A DNA stretch of 64,000 nucleotides from Pseudomonas sp. UBA2684 (GTDB taxonomy: Bacteria; Pseudomonadota; Gammaproteobacteria; Pseudomonadales; Pseudomonadaceae). Made by a program: the position numbers and the translations under genes. Positions 41,972 to 51,700 of the stretch are shown here, piece after piece (positions within the stretch are counted from its first letter, which is position 1; every line of letters begins with the position of its first letter). The notes under the pieces were generated by a model. The model was not told where the DNA came from, did not search any database, and worked only from the letters and a program-made list of their open reading frames with translations. Location: the NCBI GenBank assembly GCA_002354655.1, contig DELY01000050.1, positions 79,885 through 143,884 on the forward strand, read 5' to 3'.

Positions 41972-41994
41972 TTTCCCTCTCTCAAGGAGCACGC

Positions 41995-43011
41995 ATGAAA
42001 GCCATCGCCTACTACCAGTCCCTGCCCGCAGAACACCCCGAGTCGTTGCAAGATGTGCAACTGGCAGAACCCACACCCGGCCCGCGCGACCTGTTGGTGG
42101 CAGTCCATGCCATTTCGGTCAACCCGGTGGACACCAAGATCCGCCGCAACGTCGCCCCGGAAAACGACGACGCCAAGGTGCTCGGCTGGGATGCCAGCGG
42201 CATCGTCACCGCCGTGGGCAGCGACGTCAGCCTGTTCCAACCCGGCGACCGGGTGTATTACGCCGGGGCGATCCACCGGGCGGGGGCCAACAGCGAACTG
42301 CATGTGGTGGACGAACGCATCGTCGGGCATATGCCCAAGAGCCTGTCGTTCGCCGCCGCCGCCGCCCTGCCGCTGACCGCGATCACCGCCTGGGAGCTGC
42401 TGTTCGAGCGGTTGCAGATCCGCCAGGGCAGCGCCGATGAGGGCCAGAGCCTGCTGATCGTCGGCGCCGCCGGTGGGGTCGGGTCGATCCTCACCCAACT
42501 GGCGCGCCAGCTTACCGGCCTGACCGTGATCGGCAGCGCCTCGCGCCCGCAAACCCAGGCCTGGGTGCGTGAGCTCGGCGCGCACCATGTGATCGACCAC
42601 AGCCAGCCGCTGAGCGCAGAGCTCAAGCGTATCGGCATCGACCAGGTGACCCACGTCGCCAGCCTGACCCAGACCGACCAGCACTTCGAGCAACTGATCG
42701 AAGCCCTGGCGCCACAGGGCCGCCTGGCGTTGATCGACGACCCGCAGCAGCCGCTGGATGTACTGAAGCTCAAGCGCAAGAGCCTGTCGTTGCACTGGGA
42801 GCTGATGTACACCCGCTCGCTGTACGAAACCGCCGACATGATCGAACAGCACCGCCTGCTCGAACGAGTCGCCGAACTGGTCGATGCCGGGGTGCTGAAA
42901 ACCACCCTCGGCGAGCACTTCGGCACCATCAACGCGGCCAACCTGCGCCGCGCCCATGCGCTGCTGGAAAGCGGCACGGCCAAGGGCAAGATCGTCCTCG
43001 AAGGTTTTTAA
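41995..43011 (+). CDS. Zinc-type alcohol dehydrogenase-like (quinone oxidoreductase) protein
   Basis: This 338-residue MDR-superfamily NADPH reductase has the GroES-like N-terminal domain (AISVNPVDTKIRRNV, VLGWDASGIVTAVGSDVSLF) and a Rossmann domain with SLLIVGAAGGVGSILTQLAR. There are no Cys or His zinc ligands of the classical kind, so it belongs to the zinc-free QOR-like (zinc-binding alcohol dehydrogenase family, zta1) group. AAGGAGCACGC precedes ATG 41995. Confidence 0.93.
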   Translation: MKAIAYYQSLPAEHPESLQDVQLAEPTPGPRDLLVAVHAISVNPVDTKIRRNVAPENDDAKVLGWDASGIVTAVGSDVSLFQPGDRVYYAGAIHRAGANSELHVVDERIVGHMPKSLSFAAAAALPLTAITAWELLFERLQIRQGSADEGQSLLIVGAAGGVGSILTQLARQLTGLTVIGSASRPQTQAWVRELGAHHVIDHSQPLSAELKRIGIDQVTHVASLTQTDQHFEQLIEALAPQGRLALIDDPQQPLDVLKLKRKSLSLHWELMYTRSLYETADMIEQHRLLERVAELVDAGVLKTTLGEHFGTINAANLRRAHALLESGTAKGKIVLEGF

Positions 43012-43137
43012 GCCGGCCGCCCAGGGTTCAGTCGCCGACTGGCCCTGGGCACACCGACCAACGGTAATAGCACCGCGTAACGCCACTGCGACTCATGCGT
43101 CCATTGAGTCGTAGAACATCCTTACGAGGTCACCATC

Positions 43138-43407
43138 ATGAAACGCCTTATGCCCCTCGCCCTCGCTGCAGTCTTCGGCTTCGCCGGCTCGGCCTTCGCG
43201 CAAACCCCACTCACCACCAATGCCAAGGATGTGCAGGCGGTGGATTACCACTACGGCATGCACCTGGACATCCAGCGGGTCATCCACATTACCGATAACT
43301 CGGACAAGATGGGGGTCGTGCCGGCAACCATCACCTTCATCGACAGCAGCGGCATGCTGCGCAAGGTCAACTACCTGGAGCTGGGTGGCTACGACCGCAG
43401 CAACTGA
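43138..43407 (+). CDS. DUF2790 family exported protein
   Basis: This 89-residue protein has a signal peptide (residues 1-21, GSAFAQ) and the Pseudomonas DUF2790 core: VDYHYGMHLDIQRVIHITD, VVPATITFIDSSG, then LRKVNYLELGGY. The function is unknown; Pseudomonas genomes carry several copies. Ribosome site GAGGTCACC. A strong terminator follows. Confidence 0.93.
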   Translation: MKRLMPLALAAVFGFAGSAFAQTPLTTNAKDVQAVDYHYGMHLDIQRVIHITDNSDKMGVVPATITFIDSSGMLRKVNYLELGGYDRSN

Positions 43408-43423
43408 TCGACAGGCACCACCT

Positions 43424-43460
43424 CAGGCGCCGGCCACCTTAGCCGGCGCCTGATTTTTTT
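43424..43460 (+). terminator. Intrinsic terminator after the DUF2790 gene
   Basis: CAGGCGCCGGC and GCCGGCGCCTG form an 11-bp stem with a 7-nt loop, followed by ATTTTTTT. Confidence 0.95.
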
Positions 43461-43537
43461 ACGCGCCACACTGCCTTTCGCCACGCAATCGATTAGTGGC
43501 CGACTAGACTCTCAATAGCGCCGAGCGAATTGGCGCG

Positions 43538-45466
43538 ATGCCCAGCCGTCTCCCGCTAACCTGCGACTCTTCGGCGGTAAGGATGCGACCCGATCTAGTA
43601 GCGCCCATGCGCCTGGCAAGCGTGTATATCCTCTTCAGTACCGCCTGGATTCTCTCCAGCGACTACCTGCTGACGGCCCTGATGTCGAACAGCGAACTGA
43701 CCGCGCGCCTGCAAACCATCAAGGGCTTGACCTTCGTCCTGCTCAGCAGCGTGCTGATCTTTTACGTCAGCTACCGCGACCGCCTGGCGCAACGCGCCTT
43801 GCTCGATGCCCTGACCCATAACACGCGCTTGCTGCAACAAGCGCAGCGCAATGCCGCGCTGGGCAACTGGGAATACGACGGGCGCTTTCACTGGAGCCAG
43901 GAAGCCCTGCAACTGCTCGGCCGCGACGCGGGCAGCGCCTCCAGTAGCATCGAACAACTGCTCAACTGGCTGCACCCGGCCGAACGTGCCAGCGTGCAGC
44001 GCGCCATTCACACCCTGCTTGAGCAGCGCACGCCGCTGGCCATCAGTGCCCGCCTGCACCAACCGCACCGGCAATACGCCACCTGGCTGATGCTGCGTGG
44101 CGAAATCGACGACAGCGGGCAGATTCTCGGCACCGTGCAGGACGTCAGCAACCAGAAGCGCGACGAGGCCGCACTGCGCGAGAGCGAACAACGCTTTCGC
44201 CAACTGTTCGAGCAAACGCCACGGATTGCCGTGCAAGGCTACGACCGCGAACGCCGGGTGATTTACTGGAACCAGGCCAGCACCCAGCTGTATGGCTACA
44301 GCCTGCAAGAGGCGATGGGCAAGCGCCTGGAGGAGCTGATCGTGCCGCCGGCGCTGCGCAACCAGGTGGCCAGCGCGATCAACACCTGGCTCCTCGGCGG
44401 CCCGGCGATTCCCGCGGCGGAGCTGCAATTGCAGCGCAAAAACGGCAGCCGAGTGTGGGTCTATTCCAGCCACTCGATGCTGCGCAACAACCGCGATCAA
44501 CCGGAGCTGTACTGCGTCGACATCGACCTCAGCGAACAGAAGCAGATCTACGGCGAACTGCATGCCAGCGAGGCGCGCTACCGCGAGCTGGTCGAACAAC
44601 TCAACGACGTGATCATCCTGACCGATGCCAACGCCCACCTGACCTTTCTCAACCCGGCCTGGGAGCGGCTCAGCGGTTACGCCAGCTATGAAAGCATCGG
44701 CCGCTCATTGACCCAGTTCTTCGATGCCCACGATGGCATCCGCCTGAGCGAACAACTGGCCGCCATCGCCCGTGGCGAGTACGCCACGCTGCGCAACGAA
44801 TACCGCCTGCTGACACGCCAAGGGCAATTGCGCTGGGTCGAACTGCACCTGACGCGCAACCTGCCTGGGCAACACCTGCGCGGCAGCCTGCGTGACATTC
44901 ACGAGCGCTACCAGAACCAGGAGCTGCAACAGGCGCGCAATGCCGTGCTCGACGAACTGCTGGGTCGACGCCCCCTGACCAGCATCCTCGAGGGCATCAG
45001 CCGGCGCCTGCAAGACCTGCACCCACACATGCTGGTGTCGATCATGCTGCTCGACGCCCACCAGCGCCTGCACGTGGCAGCCGCCCCCAACCTGCCCATG
45101 GCCTACCGCCAAGCCATCGACGGCATCGAAGCGGCCCTTGAAGTCGGCTCCTGCGGACATGCCGCACGCAGCGGCGAACTGGTGATCGTCGAAGACCTCG
45201 GCAGCCATCCCTACTGGCGCAATTTCCAGAACGATGCGCAAGCCGCCGGCCTACGCGCCTGCTGGTCGCTGCCCTTCAAGGATGACAACGGCCAGGTACT
45301 CGGCACCTTCGGGATTTACTACAACAAACCGGCCAGGCCGAGTGCCGCCGATATTGCCCTGGTCACCGAGTTCACCCGCCTGGCCGGTCTGGCCGTGCAG
45401 CAGGCAGCCAGTGAGCGGTTTACCTCGATTGGCGCCATCCGTGATGACCGTCAGTCGTTCACTTGA
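43538..45466 (+). CDS. Membrane PAS-PAS-PAS-GAF sensor lacking an output domain
   Basis: This 642-residue protein has two membrane helices (about 24-46 SVYILFSTAWILSSDYLL, and 65-85 LTFVLLSSVLIFYVSYRD). PAS-like domains follow at about 105-215, 215-345 (SEQRFRQLFEQTPRIAVQGY) and 345-475 (SEARYRELVEQLNDVIILTD), then a GAF domain at about 480-625 (VGSCGHAARSGELVIVEDL, WSLPFKDDNGQVLGTFGIYY). Close relatives usually continue into GGDEF and EAL domains; here the frame stops at residue 642 and the next 60 bp carry none. It may act on another protein, or it may be a truncated cyclase. Start codon uncertain (43538, 43583 or 43607). Confidence 0.85.
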   Translation: MPSRLPLTCDSSAVRMRPDLVAPMRLASVYILFSTAWILSSDYLLTALMSNSELTARLQTIKGLTFVLLSSVLIFYVSYRDRLAQRALLDALTHNTRLLQQAQRNAALGNWEYDGRFHWSQEALQLLGRDAGSASSSIEQLLNWLHPAERASVQRAIHTLLEQRTPLAISARLHQPHRQYATWLMLRGEIDDSGQILGTVQDVSNQKRDEAALRESEQRFRQLFEQTPRIAVQGYDRERRVIYWNQASTQLYGYSLQEAMGKRLEELIVPPALRNQVASAINTWLLGGPAIPAAELQLQRKNGSRVWVYSSHSMLRNNRDQPELYCVDIDLSEQKQIYGELHASEARYRELVEQLNDVIILTDANAHLTFLNPAWERLSGYASYESIGRSLTQFFDAHDGIRLSEQLAAIARGEYATLRNEYRLLTRQGQLRWVELHLTRNLPGQHLRGSLRDIHERYQNQELQQARNAVLDELLGRRPLTSILEGISRRLQDLHPHMLVSIMLLDAHQRLHVAAAPNLPMAYRQAIDGIEAALEVGSCGHAARSGELVIVEDLGSHPYWRNFQNDAQAAGLRACWSLPFKDDNGQVLGTFGIYYNKPARPSAADIALVTEFTRLAGLAVQQAASERFTSIGAIRDDRQSFT

Positions 45467-45532
45467 CCACGGTCAGGGAAAATTCACATGGGCTGGCTAG
45501 ACTAGATTTTCCGTGTCTAGGAGGTGCCGACC

Positions 45533-45712
45533 ATGAACATCCGCATTCAGCCGCTGAACAAGCCCGACGGTATCTGCTGGCAGGTCTGCTTCGCCAACAA
45601 CAGCGTGACCTTTCGCAGCGAAGCCGAAGCCCGGCAGTTCGTGGCCACCCTCGAATCACGCTTGCAGGCACCGCACCGCTTGCCGTTACCCGAGCAGCGC
45701 GTCGCCAGCTGA
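45533..45712 (+). CDS. Small hypothetical protein
   Basis: 59 residues, soluble, with FANNSVTFRSEAEARQFVATLESRL as its core (AEARQF then a helix). It has an excellent ribosome site (TAGGAGGTGCCGACC) before ATG 45533, which argues that it is expressed. I do not recognise the family. It sits between the sensor gene and the convergent Bcr gene. Confidence 0.75.
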   Translation: MNIRIQPLNKPDGICWQVCFANNSVTFRSEAEARQFVATLESRLQAPHRLPLPEQRVAS

Positions 45713-45719
45713 GCGCTGC

Positions 45720-46913
45720 TCAGCCCGGGTGTCCGGCACGCCGCTCGGCCCAGCGGGTAACGCGCGAGAACAGCACGGCCAGCACGCCGCAGCCGCAAAT
45801 CACCAGCGCCATTGGCCAGGCACTGCCATCGTGCAGTGCGCCGACCAACGCGGCGGCGCTGGCAGCAATCGCGAACTGCACGCTGCCAAGCAAGGCCGAG
45901 GCACTCCCGGCATGTCGTCCCTGCCCGGCCATGGCGCAGGCCGAGGCGTTTGGCAGGAGGATGCCGAGGCTGGCTATGCAGCCGAATAACGGCAGCAGCA
46001 ATGGCCACAACGCCATCGGCCGCACCAGCGCAACCGCCAACAACGCGACCCCACACGCCAGGTAGAACCACACCGTGCGCCGCAGCCAATAACCTGGGCC
46101 GTGGCGCACCACCAGCCAGGCATTCAATTGCGCGGCCAGAATGAAACCCAACGCATTGCTGCCGAACAGCCAACCGTAGTGCTCGGCGGGTACGCCATAC
46201 AGTTCGATGAAGACGAAGGGCGAGCCGGCGATATAGGCGAACATCCCGGCAATCGCCAACCCACCCGTCAGCGCATGACCGAGAAACGGCAGGTCGCCGA
46301 ACAACCGCCGGTATTCGCCCAGCGCACCGCGCAAGGGTGCTTTGGGCGCATCCGCCGCCAGGGTTTCCGGTAGCCACCAGGCCACAGCCACCAAGCACAC
46401 CGCGCTGAAGAGCGTCAGGCAGACGAAGATCGACGGCCAGCCCAGGCTGCTCAGCAGCAACCCGCCGGCCAGCGGCGCGAGAATCGGCGCCAGGCCCATC
46501 ACCAGCATCAACTGGGAAAACACCTTGGCCGAGGTAATCGGGTCACACAAGTCGCGCACCACCGCCCGCGACACCACCATGCCCGCGCAACCGCCCAAGG
46601 CCTGGACGAAACGTGCAGCGATCAACCACTCAAGACTCGGCGCCACGGCGCAGGCCAGCGACGCCAGGGTAAACAGCAGCACCCCGGCCAATACTGGGCC
46701 ACGCCGCCCAAAGCGGTCGGCCAATGGCCCATACAGCAGCTGGCCGATGGCCAGACCGGCGAAATAGGCCGCCAACGTCAGCTGCACATGCTCGACATCG
46801 GTGGCGAACGCCCGTGCCAGGGCGGGAAAGCTCGGCAGGTAGAAATCGATGGCCAACGGGCCAAAAGCGCTCAAGGCGCCAAGAATCAGCAGAATACGTA
46901 ACGGCATGGGCAT
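45720..46913 (-). CDS. Bcr/CflA-family multidrug efflux MFS transporter
   Basis: This 397-residue inner membrane protein has about 12 helices of the DHA1 type. Its Bcr/CflA marks are LILGALSAFGPLAIDFYLPSFPAL (read in parts), GLAIGQLLYGPLADRFGRRG and RFVQALGGCAGMVVSRAVVRDL. It exports drugs such as bicyclomycin or chloramphenicol in relatives; the substrate here is unknown. Ends 8 bp from the convergent small gene. Confidence 0.95.
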   Translation of the reverse strand: MPMPLRILLILGALSAFGPLAIDFYLPSFPALARAFATDVEHVQLTLAAYFAGLAIGQLLYGPLADRFGRRGPVLAGVLLFTLASLACAVAPSLEWLIAARFVQALGGCAGMVVSRAVVRDLCDPITSAKVFSQLMLVMGLAPILAPLAGGLLLSSLGWPSIFVCLTLFSAVCLVAVAWWLPETLAADAPKAPLRGALGEYRRLFGDLPFLGHALTGGLAIAGMFAYIAGSPFVFIELYGVPAEHYGWLFGSNALGFILAAQLNAWLVVRHGPGYWLRRTVWFYLACGVALLAVALVRPMALWPLLLPLFGCIASLGILLPNASACAMAGQGRHAGSASALLGSVQFAIAASAAALVGALHDGSAWPMALVICGCGVLAVLFSRVTRWAERRAGHPG

Positions 46914-47260
46914 CCAAAGCGGGTAAGGCTATTTATCGACCGACGCCGCATCCGGCGCGCGGCGTATAACAGTGCGGACAGTCGCGCTTGCGCAGGGTGG
47001 CCATGGCTCAGCCTTGTCCACCGCCGATGCTTGCCCCTCGGCAATTCAGCCGCGGCAGCGTGGCTATCGCCAAGTGCAACCCAGCCTACCGCGCGGGTAT
47101 ATAACCTATTCATCGGTCATCGACGCACAAAACGCCCGGCTTGCCGCCGGGCTACGAATTGCGTTTCCACCTCTTGCGCCCGGATGGCGGACAAGCCTTG
47201 CGGCATCTCCGCCCTACGACTCTGGTAACGACGGAGGGTACACGGCGCGCCTAACCCAGC
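46914..47260. other. 347-bp intergenic region with repeats
   Basis: No gene. It contains degenerate palindrome-family copies at 46993-47022 (CAGGGTGGCCATGGCTCAGC...GTCCACCG) and 47185-47218 (GGCGGACAAGCC...CCGCCCTAC), and AACCCAGCCTACCG at about 47080. It lies between the Bcr promoter and the 3' end of the RND gene. Confidence 0.7.
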
Positions 47261-50200
47261 TTACGGCTCGGCCACCTCTTCGCGCGGGTTGCGCCGGCTG
47301 CTCAGCTTGGCCGCCAGCGACTCCACCAACAGGTAGAACATCGGGATCAAGAAGATCGCCAGCACGGTGGCGGCGAGCATGCCGCCGATCACCCCAGTAC
47401 CGATCGAGTGACGGCTGGCCGAGCCGGCGCCGCTGCTGATGGCCAGCGGTACAACGCCGAGGATAAAGGCCAGCGAGGTCATGATGATCGGCCGGAAACG
47501 CAGGCGCGAGGCCTCCAGCGCCGACTCGAAGATGCCCATGCCCTGCTTTCGGCACAGCACGGCGAACTCGACGATGAGGATGGCGTTCTTCGCCGCCAGA
47601 CCGATCAGCGTCACCAGGCCGACCTGGAAGTACACGTCGTTCTCGATGCCGCGCAGCCACACCGCGAGGATCGCCCCGAACACCGCGAACGGCACCGCGG
47701 TGACCACCGCCAGCGGTAGGGTCCAACGCTCGTACTGCGCGGCGAGGATCAAAAACACCATGATCAGACCGAAGACGAACGCCGTGCTGCCAGAGCCCTG
47801 GGTCGCCAGTTCCTGGTAGGCCGAACCGGTCCAGCCGATGCTGTAGTCGCTGCCGAGTACCTCGTCCGCCACTTCCTGCACCGCCGCCAAGGCCTGCCCG
47901 GAGCTGAAGCCCGGCGCCGGGCCACCGAGGATTTTCGCCGCCGGGTAGACGTTGAACCGCGCATAGGTGTCCGGGCCGAGAATCCGCTCGACCTTGACCA
48001 GGGTCGCCAGCGACACCAGTTCGCCACCGGCCGACCGCACATACACCTGGGACAGGTCTTCAGGCTTGCGGCGGAATTCCGATTCGGACTGCAAGCTGAC
48101 CTGGAAGGTGCGGCCGAACAGGCTGAAGTCGTTGACGTAGTAACTGCCGAATGTCGCCTGCATGGCGGTGAACACATCGGTGATCGACACCCCCAGCGCG
48201 CGCGCCTTGGTGCGGTCGAGGTCGATGTAGTACTGCGGCACATCGGCGCTGAAGGTGCTTTGCACGCCCGCCAGTTCCGGGCGCTTGCGCGCTGCGGCGA
48301 GGAAGCTGTTGACCCGCTCTGCCAACTGCGCGGTGCCCGCGCCGCTGCGATCCTGGATATAGCCTTCAAAACCGCCGGTGGTGCTCATGCCAGTGATCGG
48401 TGGCGGGTTGAAGGTCATCACCACGCCATCCTTCTGCGCGGCGCCCATGCCCATAAATTCACGCGTCAGATTGCGCGCGTCCAATTCCGGCGTGGTGCGC
48501 TCGCTCCAGTCCTTCAGCGGCACGAACGACACCCCGGCGTTGCTGCGGGTGCCGAAGGTCAGCACGTCGAAACCGGCGAAGGTCACCACATCCTGCACCG
48601 CAGGGTGCGCCATCAATTGCTGGGTCACGTCACTGGTGAGCTTCTCGGTGCGGGTCAGCGAGGCGGCCGGCGGCAGGAAATAGGCGTTGATCACATAGCC
48701 CTGGTCTTCATCCGGCACCAAAGAGCTGGGCACCCGGCTGAACAGCACGACCATCAAGGCGATCATCCCGCCAAACAGCAGCAAGCCGACCAGCGAACGC
48801 TTGAGGAAGAAGCGCACCCCGGCGGTGTAACCGTTGGTGAAGCGGTCGAAGACCCGGTTGAAGGCGCGGAACGGCGCCGCCGGCTCGTGATGCCCCGGCT
48901 TGAGCAGCAGGGCGCACAGCGCCGGGCTCAAGGTCAGTGCGACGATGCCGGAAATCACCACCGACACGGCAATGGTGATGGCGAACTGTTTATACATCTC
49001 CCCGGCCAGGCCGCCGAGAAAACCCACCGGCACGAACACCGCGCAGAGCACCAGCACGATGGCGATGATCGGTCCGGTCACCTCCTCCATGGCCTTGATG
49101 GTCGCCTCGCGCGGGCCGATCTTGTCGGTGGCCATCACCCGCTCGACGTTCTCGATCACCACAATGGCGTCGTCGACCACAATGCCGATGGCCAGCACCA
49201 TGCCGAACAACGTCAGCAGGTTGATCGAGAAACCGAGCATGTACATGCCGGCGAAGGTGCCGACCAGCGATACCGGAATCGCCAGCACCGGGATCAGCGT
49301 GGCGCGCCAGTTCTGCAGGAAGATAAACACCACCAGCACCACCAGCACCAGTGCCTCGAAGAAGGTGTGGATCACCTCGGTGATCGACACCCGGACGAAT
49401 TTGGTGGTGTCGTAGGGGATTTTGTAGGTCATGCCGCTGGGGAAGCTCTGCGACAGTCGCTCCAGGGTGACCGCCACCGCGTCGGCGGTATCCAGGGCGT
49501 TGGCGCCCGGTTGCAGGTAAACGCCGAAGGCAGCGTTCTGTTGACCGTTGAGGGAGGTCATCAGGGAATAGTCCTGAGCGCCCAACTCGATCCGCGCGAC
49601 ATCTTTGAGCAACAAGCTGGCGCCGGTGGCATCGCTGCGCAGGATCACGCTCTCGAACTCGGCCGGATCGGTGAAACGGCCCTGGGTGGTTACCGTATAG
49701 GTGAAGTCCTGATCCTGCTCCAGCGGCTGCTGACCGAAGCTGCCGGCGGCGAATTGCGAGTTCTGTTCGCGGATCGCGTTGACCACATCGGTGGGCGTCA
49801 GGTTGTACTGCGCCAGCTTGTCCGGGCGCAGCCAGATGCGCATGGAATAGTCTTTCGAGCCGAACTGGCTGACATCGCCGACGCCGGGCAGGCGCTTGAG
49901 TTCGTCGATCACGTTGATCAGCGCGTAGTTGCTGATATACACCGGATCGCGCGAGCCGTCCGGGGAAAACAGGGTAACCACCTGGAGAATGTCCGAGGAC
50001 TTTTTCACCACCTTGACGCCCTGGCGGCGCACTTCTTCCGGCAACTTGGCCAGGGCGGCCTGCACCCGGTTGTTAACGTCGATAGTGGCCTGATCGGGGT
50101 CGCGGCCGACTTCGAAATACACCGACAGGCTCATGGCGTTGCCGCCGGAGTTGGACTGTTGGTAGATCATGCCCTCGACGCCATTGATCGACTGTTCCAG

Positions 50201-50395
50201 CGGCGCGGCGACGGTTTCCGCGATCACCTGGGCGCTGGCGCCGGCATAGGTTGCATTGACCGAGACCTGCGGCGGCAGAATCTGTGGGTATTGGGCAATC
50301 GGTAGCGCACGCATGGCCATCAGGCCGGCGAGCACGATGACGATGGAGATGACTGCAGCAAATACCGGGCGGTCGATAAAGAAGCGTGAGATCAC
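47261..50395 (-). CDS. RND efflux pump inner membrane permease (HAE1 family)
   Basis: This 1044-residue proton-driven multidrug transporter is of AcrB/MexB type. Landmarks: N-terminal [41 protein letters not shown], helix 4 [20 protein letters not shown] (proton-relay Asp pair) and [20 protein letters not shown], and the repeated architecture in the C-terminal half ([15 protein letters not shown]). No outer membrane channel gene is beside it, so it may use an OprM/TolC-type protein encoded elsewhere. The adaptor gene ends 12 bp before its start, so both are in one operon, with a divergent TetR repressor. Confidence 0.96.
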   Translation of the reverse strand: MISRFFIDRPVFAAVISIVIVLAGLMAMRALPIAQYPQILPPQVSVNATYAGASAQVIAETVAAPLEQSINGVEGMIYQQSNSGGNAMSLSVYFEVGRDPDQATIDVNNRVQAALAKLPEEVRRQGVKVVKKSSDILQVVTLFSPDGSRDPVYISNYALINVIDELKRLPGVGDVSQFGSKDYSMRIWLRPDKLAQYNLTPTDVVNAIREQNSQFAAGSFGQQPLEQDQDFTYTVTTQGRFTDPAEFESVILRSDATGASLLLKDVARIELGAQDYSLMTSLNGQQNAAFGVYLQPGANALDTADAVAVTLERLSQSFPSGMTYKIPYDTTKFVRVSITEVIHTFFEALVLVVLVVFIFLQNWRATLIPVLAIPVSLVGTFAGMYMLGFSINLLTLFGMVLAIGIVVDDAIVVIENVERVMATDKIGPREATIKAMEEVTGPIIAIVLVLCAVFVPVGFLGGLAGEMYKQFAITIAVSVVISGIVALTLSPALCALLLKPGHHEPAAPFRAFNRVFDRFTNGYTAGVRFFLKRSLVGLLLFGGMIALMVVLFSRVPSSLVPDEDQGYVINAYFLPPAASLTRTEKLTSDVTQQLMAHPAVQDVVTFAGFDVLTFGTRSNAGVSFVPLKDWSERTTPELDARNLTREFMGMGAAQKDGVVMTFNPPPITGMSTTGGFEGYIQDRSGAGTAQLAERVNSFLAAARKRPELAGVQSTFSADVPQYYIDLDRTKARALGVSITDVFTAMQATFGSYYVNDFSLFGRTFQVSLQSESEFRRKPEDLSQVYVRSAGGELVSLATLVKVERILGPDTYARFNVYPAAKILGGPAPGFSSGQALAAVQEVADEVLGSDYSIGWTGSAYQELATQGSGSTAFVFGLIMVFLILAAQYERWTLPLAVVTAVPFAVFGAILAVWLRGIENDVYFQVGLVTLIGLAAKNAILIVEFAVLCRKQGMGIFESALEASRLRFRPIIMTSLAFILGVVPLAISSGAGSASRHSIGTGVIGGMLAATVLAIFLIPMFYLLVESLAAKLSSRRNPREEVAEP

Positions 50396-50407
50396 CGGAG
50401 AAGCTCC

Positions 50408-51553
50408 CTAAGATTGCTTGGCGGGCGGCTCAGCGGCATCGCTGACGCTGACCGGGGTATCCGGGCGCACCTTGGGCAAGCCTTCCACAATCACCCGATC
50501 GCCTTCGCTGACGCCAGACTCGATCACCCAGCGGCCATTGCCGGTGCGGCCGGTACTGACCTCGCGCATGCGCGCGATGCCCTCGCCGTCCACCACATAC
50601 ACGAAAGTGCCACGCGGCCCCTGCGCCACCGCGCGCTCGGGTACGGTCATGGCGCTGGGCAGGCTGATGCCCTTGACCAGCACCCGCACGAACTGGCCGG
50701 GCAGCAACTTCTGCTCCGGGTTAGGCACCACCGCGCGGGCGCCGACGGTGCCGGTGCCGCGGTCGACCAGGCTGTCGGTAAAGTCGACCTTGCCTTCCAG
50801 CGGGTAGCTGGAGCCGTCGCCGAACATGATCTGCACGCTCATTTGCCCGCCTTCGAGCAGCAACGCGCCACTCTGCAAACCGCTGCGTACGGTTTCCACA
50901 TCATTGTCCGGGGCGGCGAAGTTGACGTAGATCGGGTCGAGCTGGGTGATATTGGTCAACAGGCTGGCACTCGGATCGCCGGCCACCATCAGGCTGCCCT
51001 CGGAGACCGTTTCCTTGCTGGTGATACCGGAGATCGGCGCCTTCACCGTGGTGTAGTCGAGGTCGATCTGCTTGGATTGCACCTCGGCTTCGGCCGCCTG
51101 GATATTCGCCTTGCTCTGCTCGAAGTTGGAAATCGCGTTGTCCAGCTCGCTTTCGCTGGCGAAGCCCTTCTTCTGCAACTCGCGGATGCGCTTGAGGTCA
51201 CGCTCGGTCTGCCGGTAGCGCGCCTGCTCCTGCGCCAACGCACCTTTGGCGCGCGCCAGGGCAGCCTGGTAAGTGCGCGCATCGATGCGAAACATCACCT
51301 GGCCCTGCTTGACCTGACTGCCCTCCAGGTAGGTGCGCTCCTGCAAAATGCCACTGACTTGGGCGCGCACCTGCACCTCGCGAAACCCCGCAGTACGCGC
51401 CGAATACTCCAGCTCCAGGGGAAAGGCCGCCGTCTTGACGATTTCCACCACCACTTCCGGTGCGGGCGGTGCATTCCCTGCCAGGGCCACAGGCAGCAGA
51501 GCGCTGGCGGTTAACATCCCAAGGGCGAAGGGCAGCTGACGAACAAAGAACAT
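50408..51553 (-). CDS. RND efflux periplasmic adaptor subunit
   Basis: This 381-residue membrane fusion protein of MexA/AcrA type has a signal region (LPVALAGNAPPAP) without a lipobox Cys. The lipoyl halves are RAQVSGILQERTYLEGSQVK and TTVKAPISGITSKETVSEG, with a helical hairpin between (ARAKGALAQEQARYRQTERD). ATG 51553 is preceded by GGAGAGACC; upstream codons to 51589 are in frame but redundant. Operon with the pump downstream. Confidence 0.95.
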   Translation of the reverse strand: MFFVRQLPFALGMLTASALLPVALAGNAPPAPEVVVEIVKTAAFPLELEYSARTAGFREVQVRAQVSGILQERTYLEGSQVKQGQVMFRIDARTYQAALARAKGALAQEQARYRQTERDLKRIRELQKKGFASESELDNAISNFEQSKANIQAAEAEVQSKQIDLDYTTVKAPISGITSKETVSEGSLMVAGDPSASLLTNITQLDPIYVNFAAPDNDVETVRSGLQSGALLLEGGQMSVQIMFGDGSSYPLEGKVDFTDSLVDRGTGTVGARAVVPNPEQKLLPGQFVRVLVKGISLPSAMTVPERAVAQGPRGTFVYVVDGEGIARMREVSTGRTGNGRWVIESGVSEGDRVIVEGLPKVRPDTPVSVSDAAEPPAKQS

Positions 51554-51604
51554 AGGTCTCTCCGAGACGACGCGAGGCACGGCGCACAAAGGCGACGATG
51601 CTAA

Positions 51605-51626
51605 TTACATACACTTATGTTTGTAA
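51605..51626. promoter_or_regulatory. Palindromic TetR-type operator between the pump and its regulator
   Basis: TTACATACACTTATGTTTGT followed by AA has dyad symmetry (TTACA-ACA...TGT-TGTAA), typical of AcrR/TtgR/MexR-like sites. It lies about 50 bp upstream of the adaptor start and 75 bp upstream of the TetR gene, so one bound repressor could block both directions. Confidence 0.78.
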
Positions 51627-51700
51627 ACAGAACATCGAGCGCTAAATTCATTACACTCTGTTCCCCAAAGCAGAGCCTAGCCAGAAATCGCCCAGCCGCC

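Noticed and set aside
41851..41994. Extended N-terminus of the quinone-reductase-like protein
   Set aside because: It overlaps the ABM monooxygenase gene; ATG 41995 has a clear AAGGAG and matches the family start.
48260..50305. Long plus-strand ORF (681 codons) opposite the RND pump gene
   Set aside because: Full antisense overlap with an unmistakable HAE1 pump; low-complexity His/Gln/Arg-rich translation is typical of high-GC shadow frames.
51617..51700. Extended N-terminus of the pump repressor
   Set aside because: The extension would read through the operator palindrome, and the AcrR family begins at the MRRTKEEAEKTR segment.
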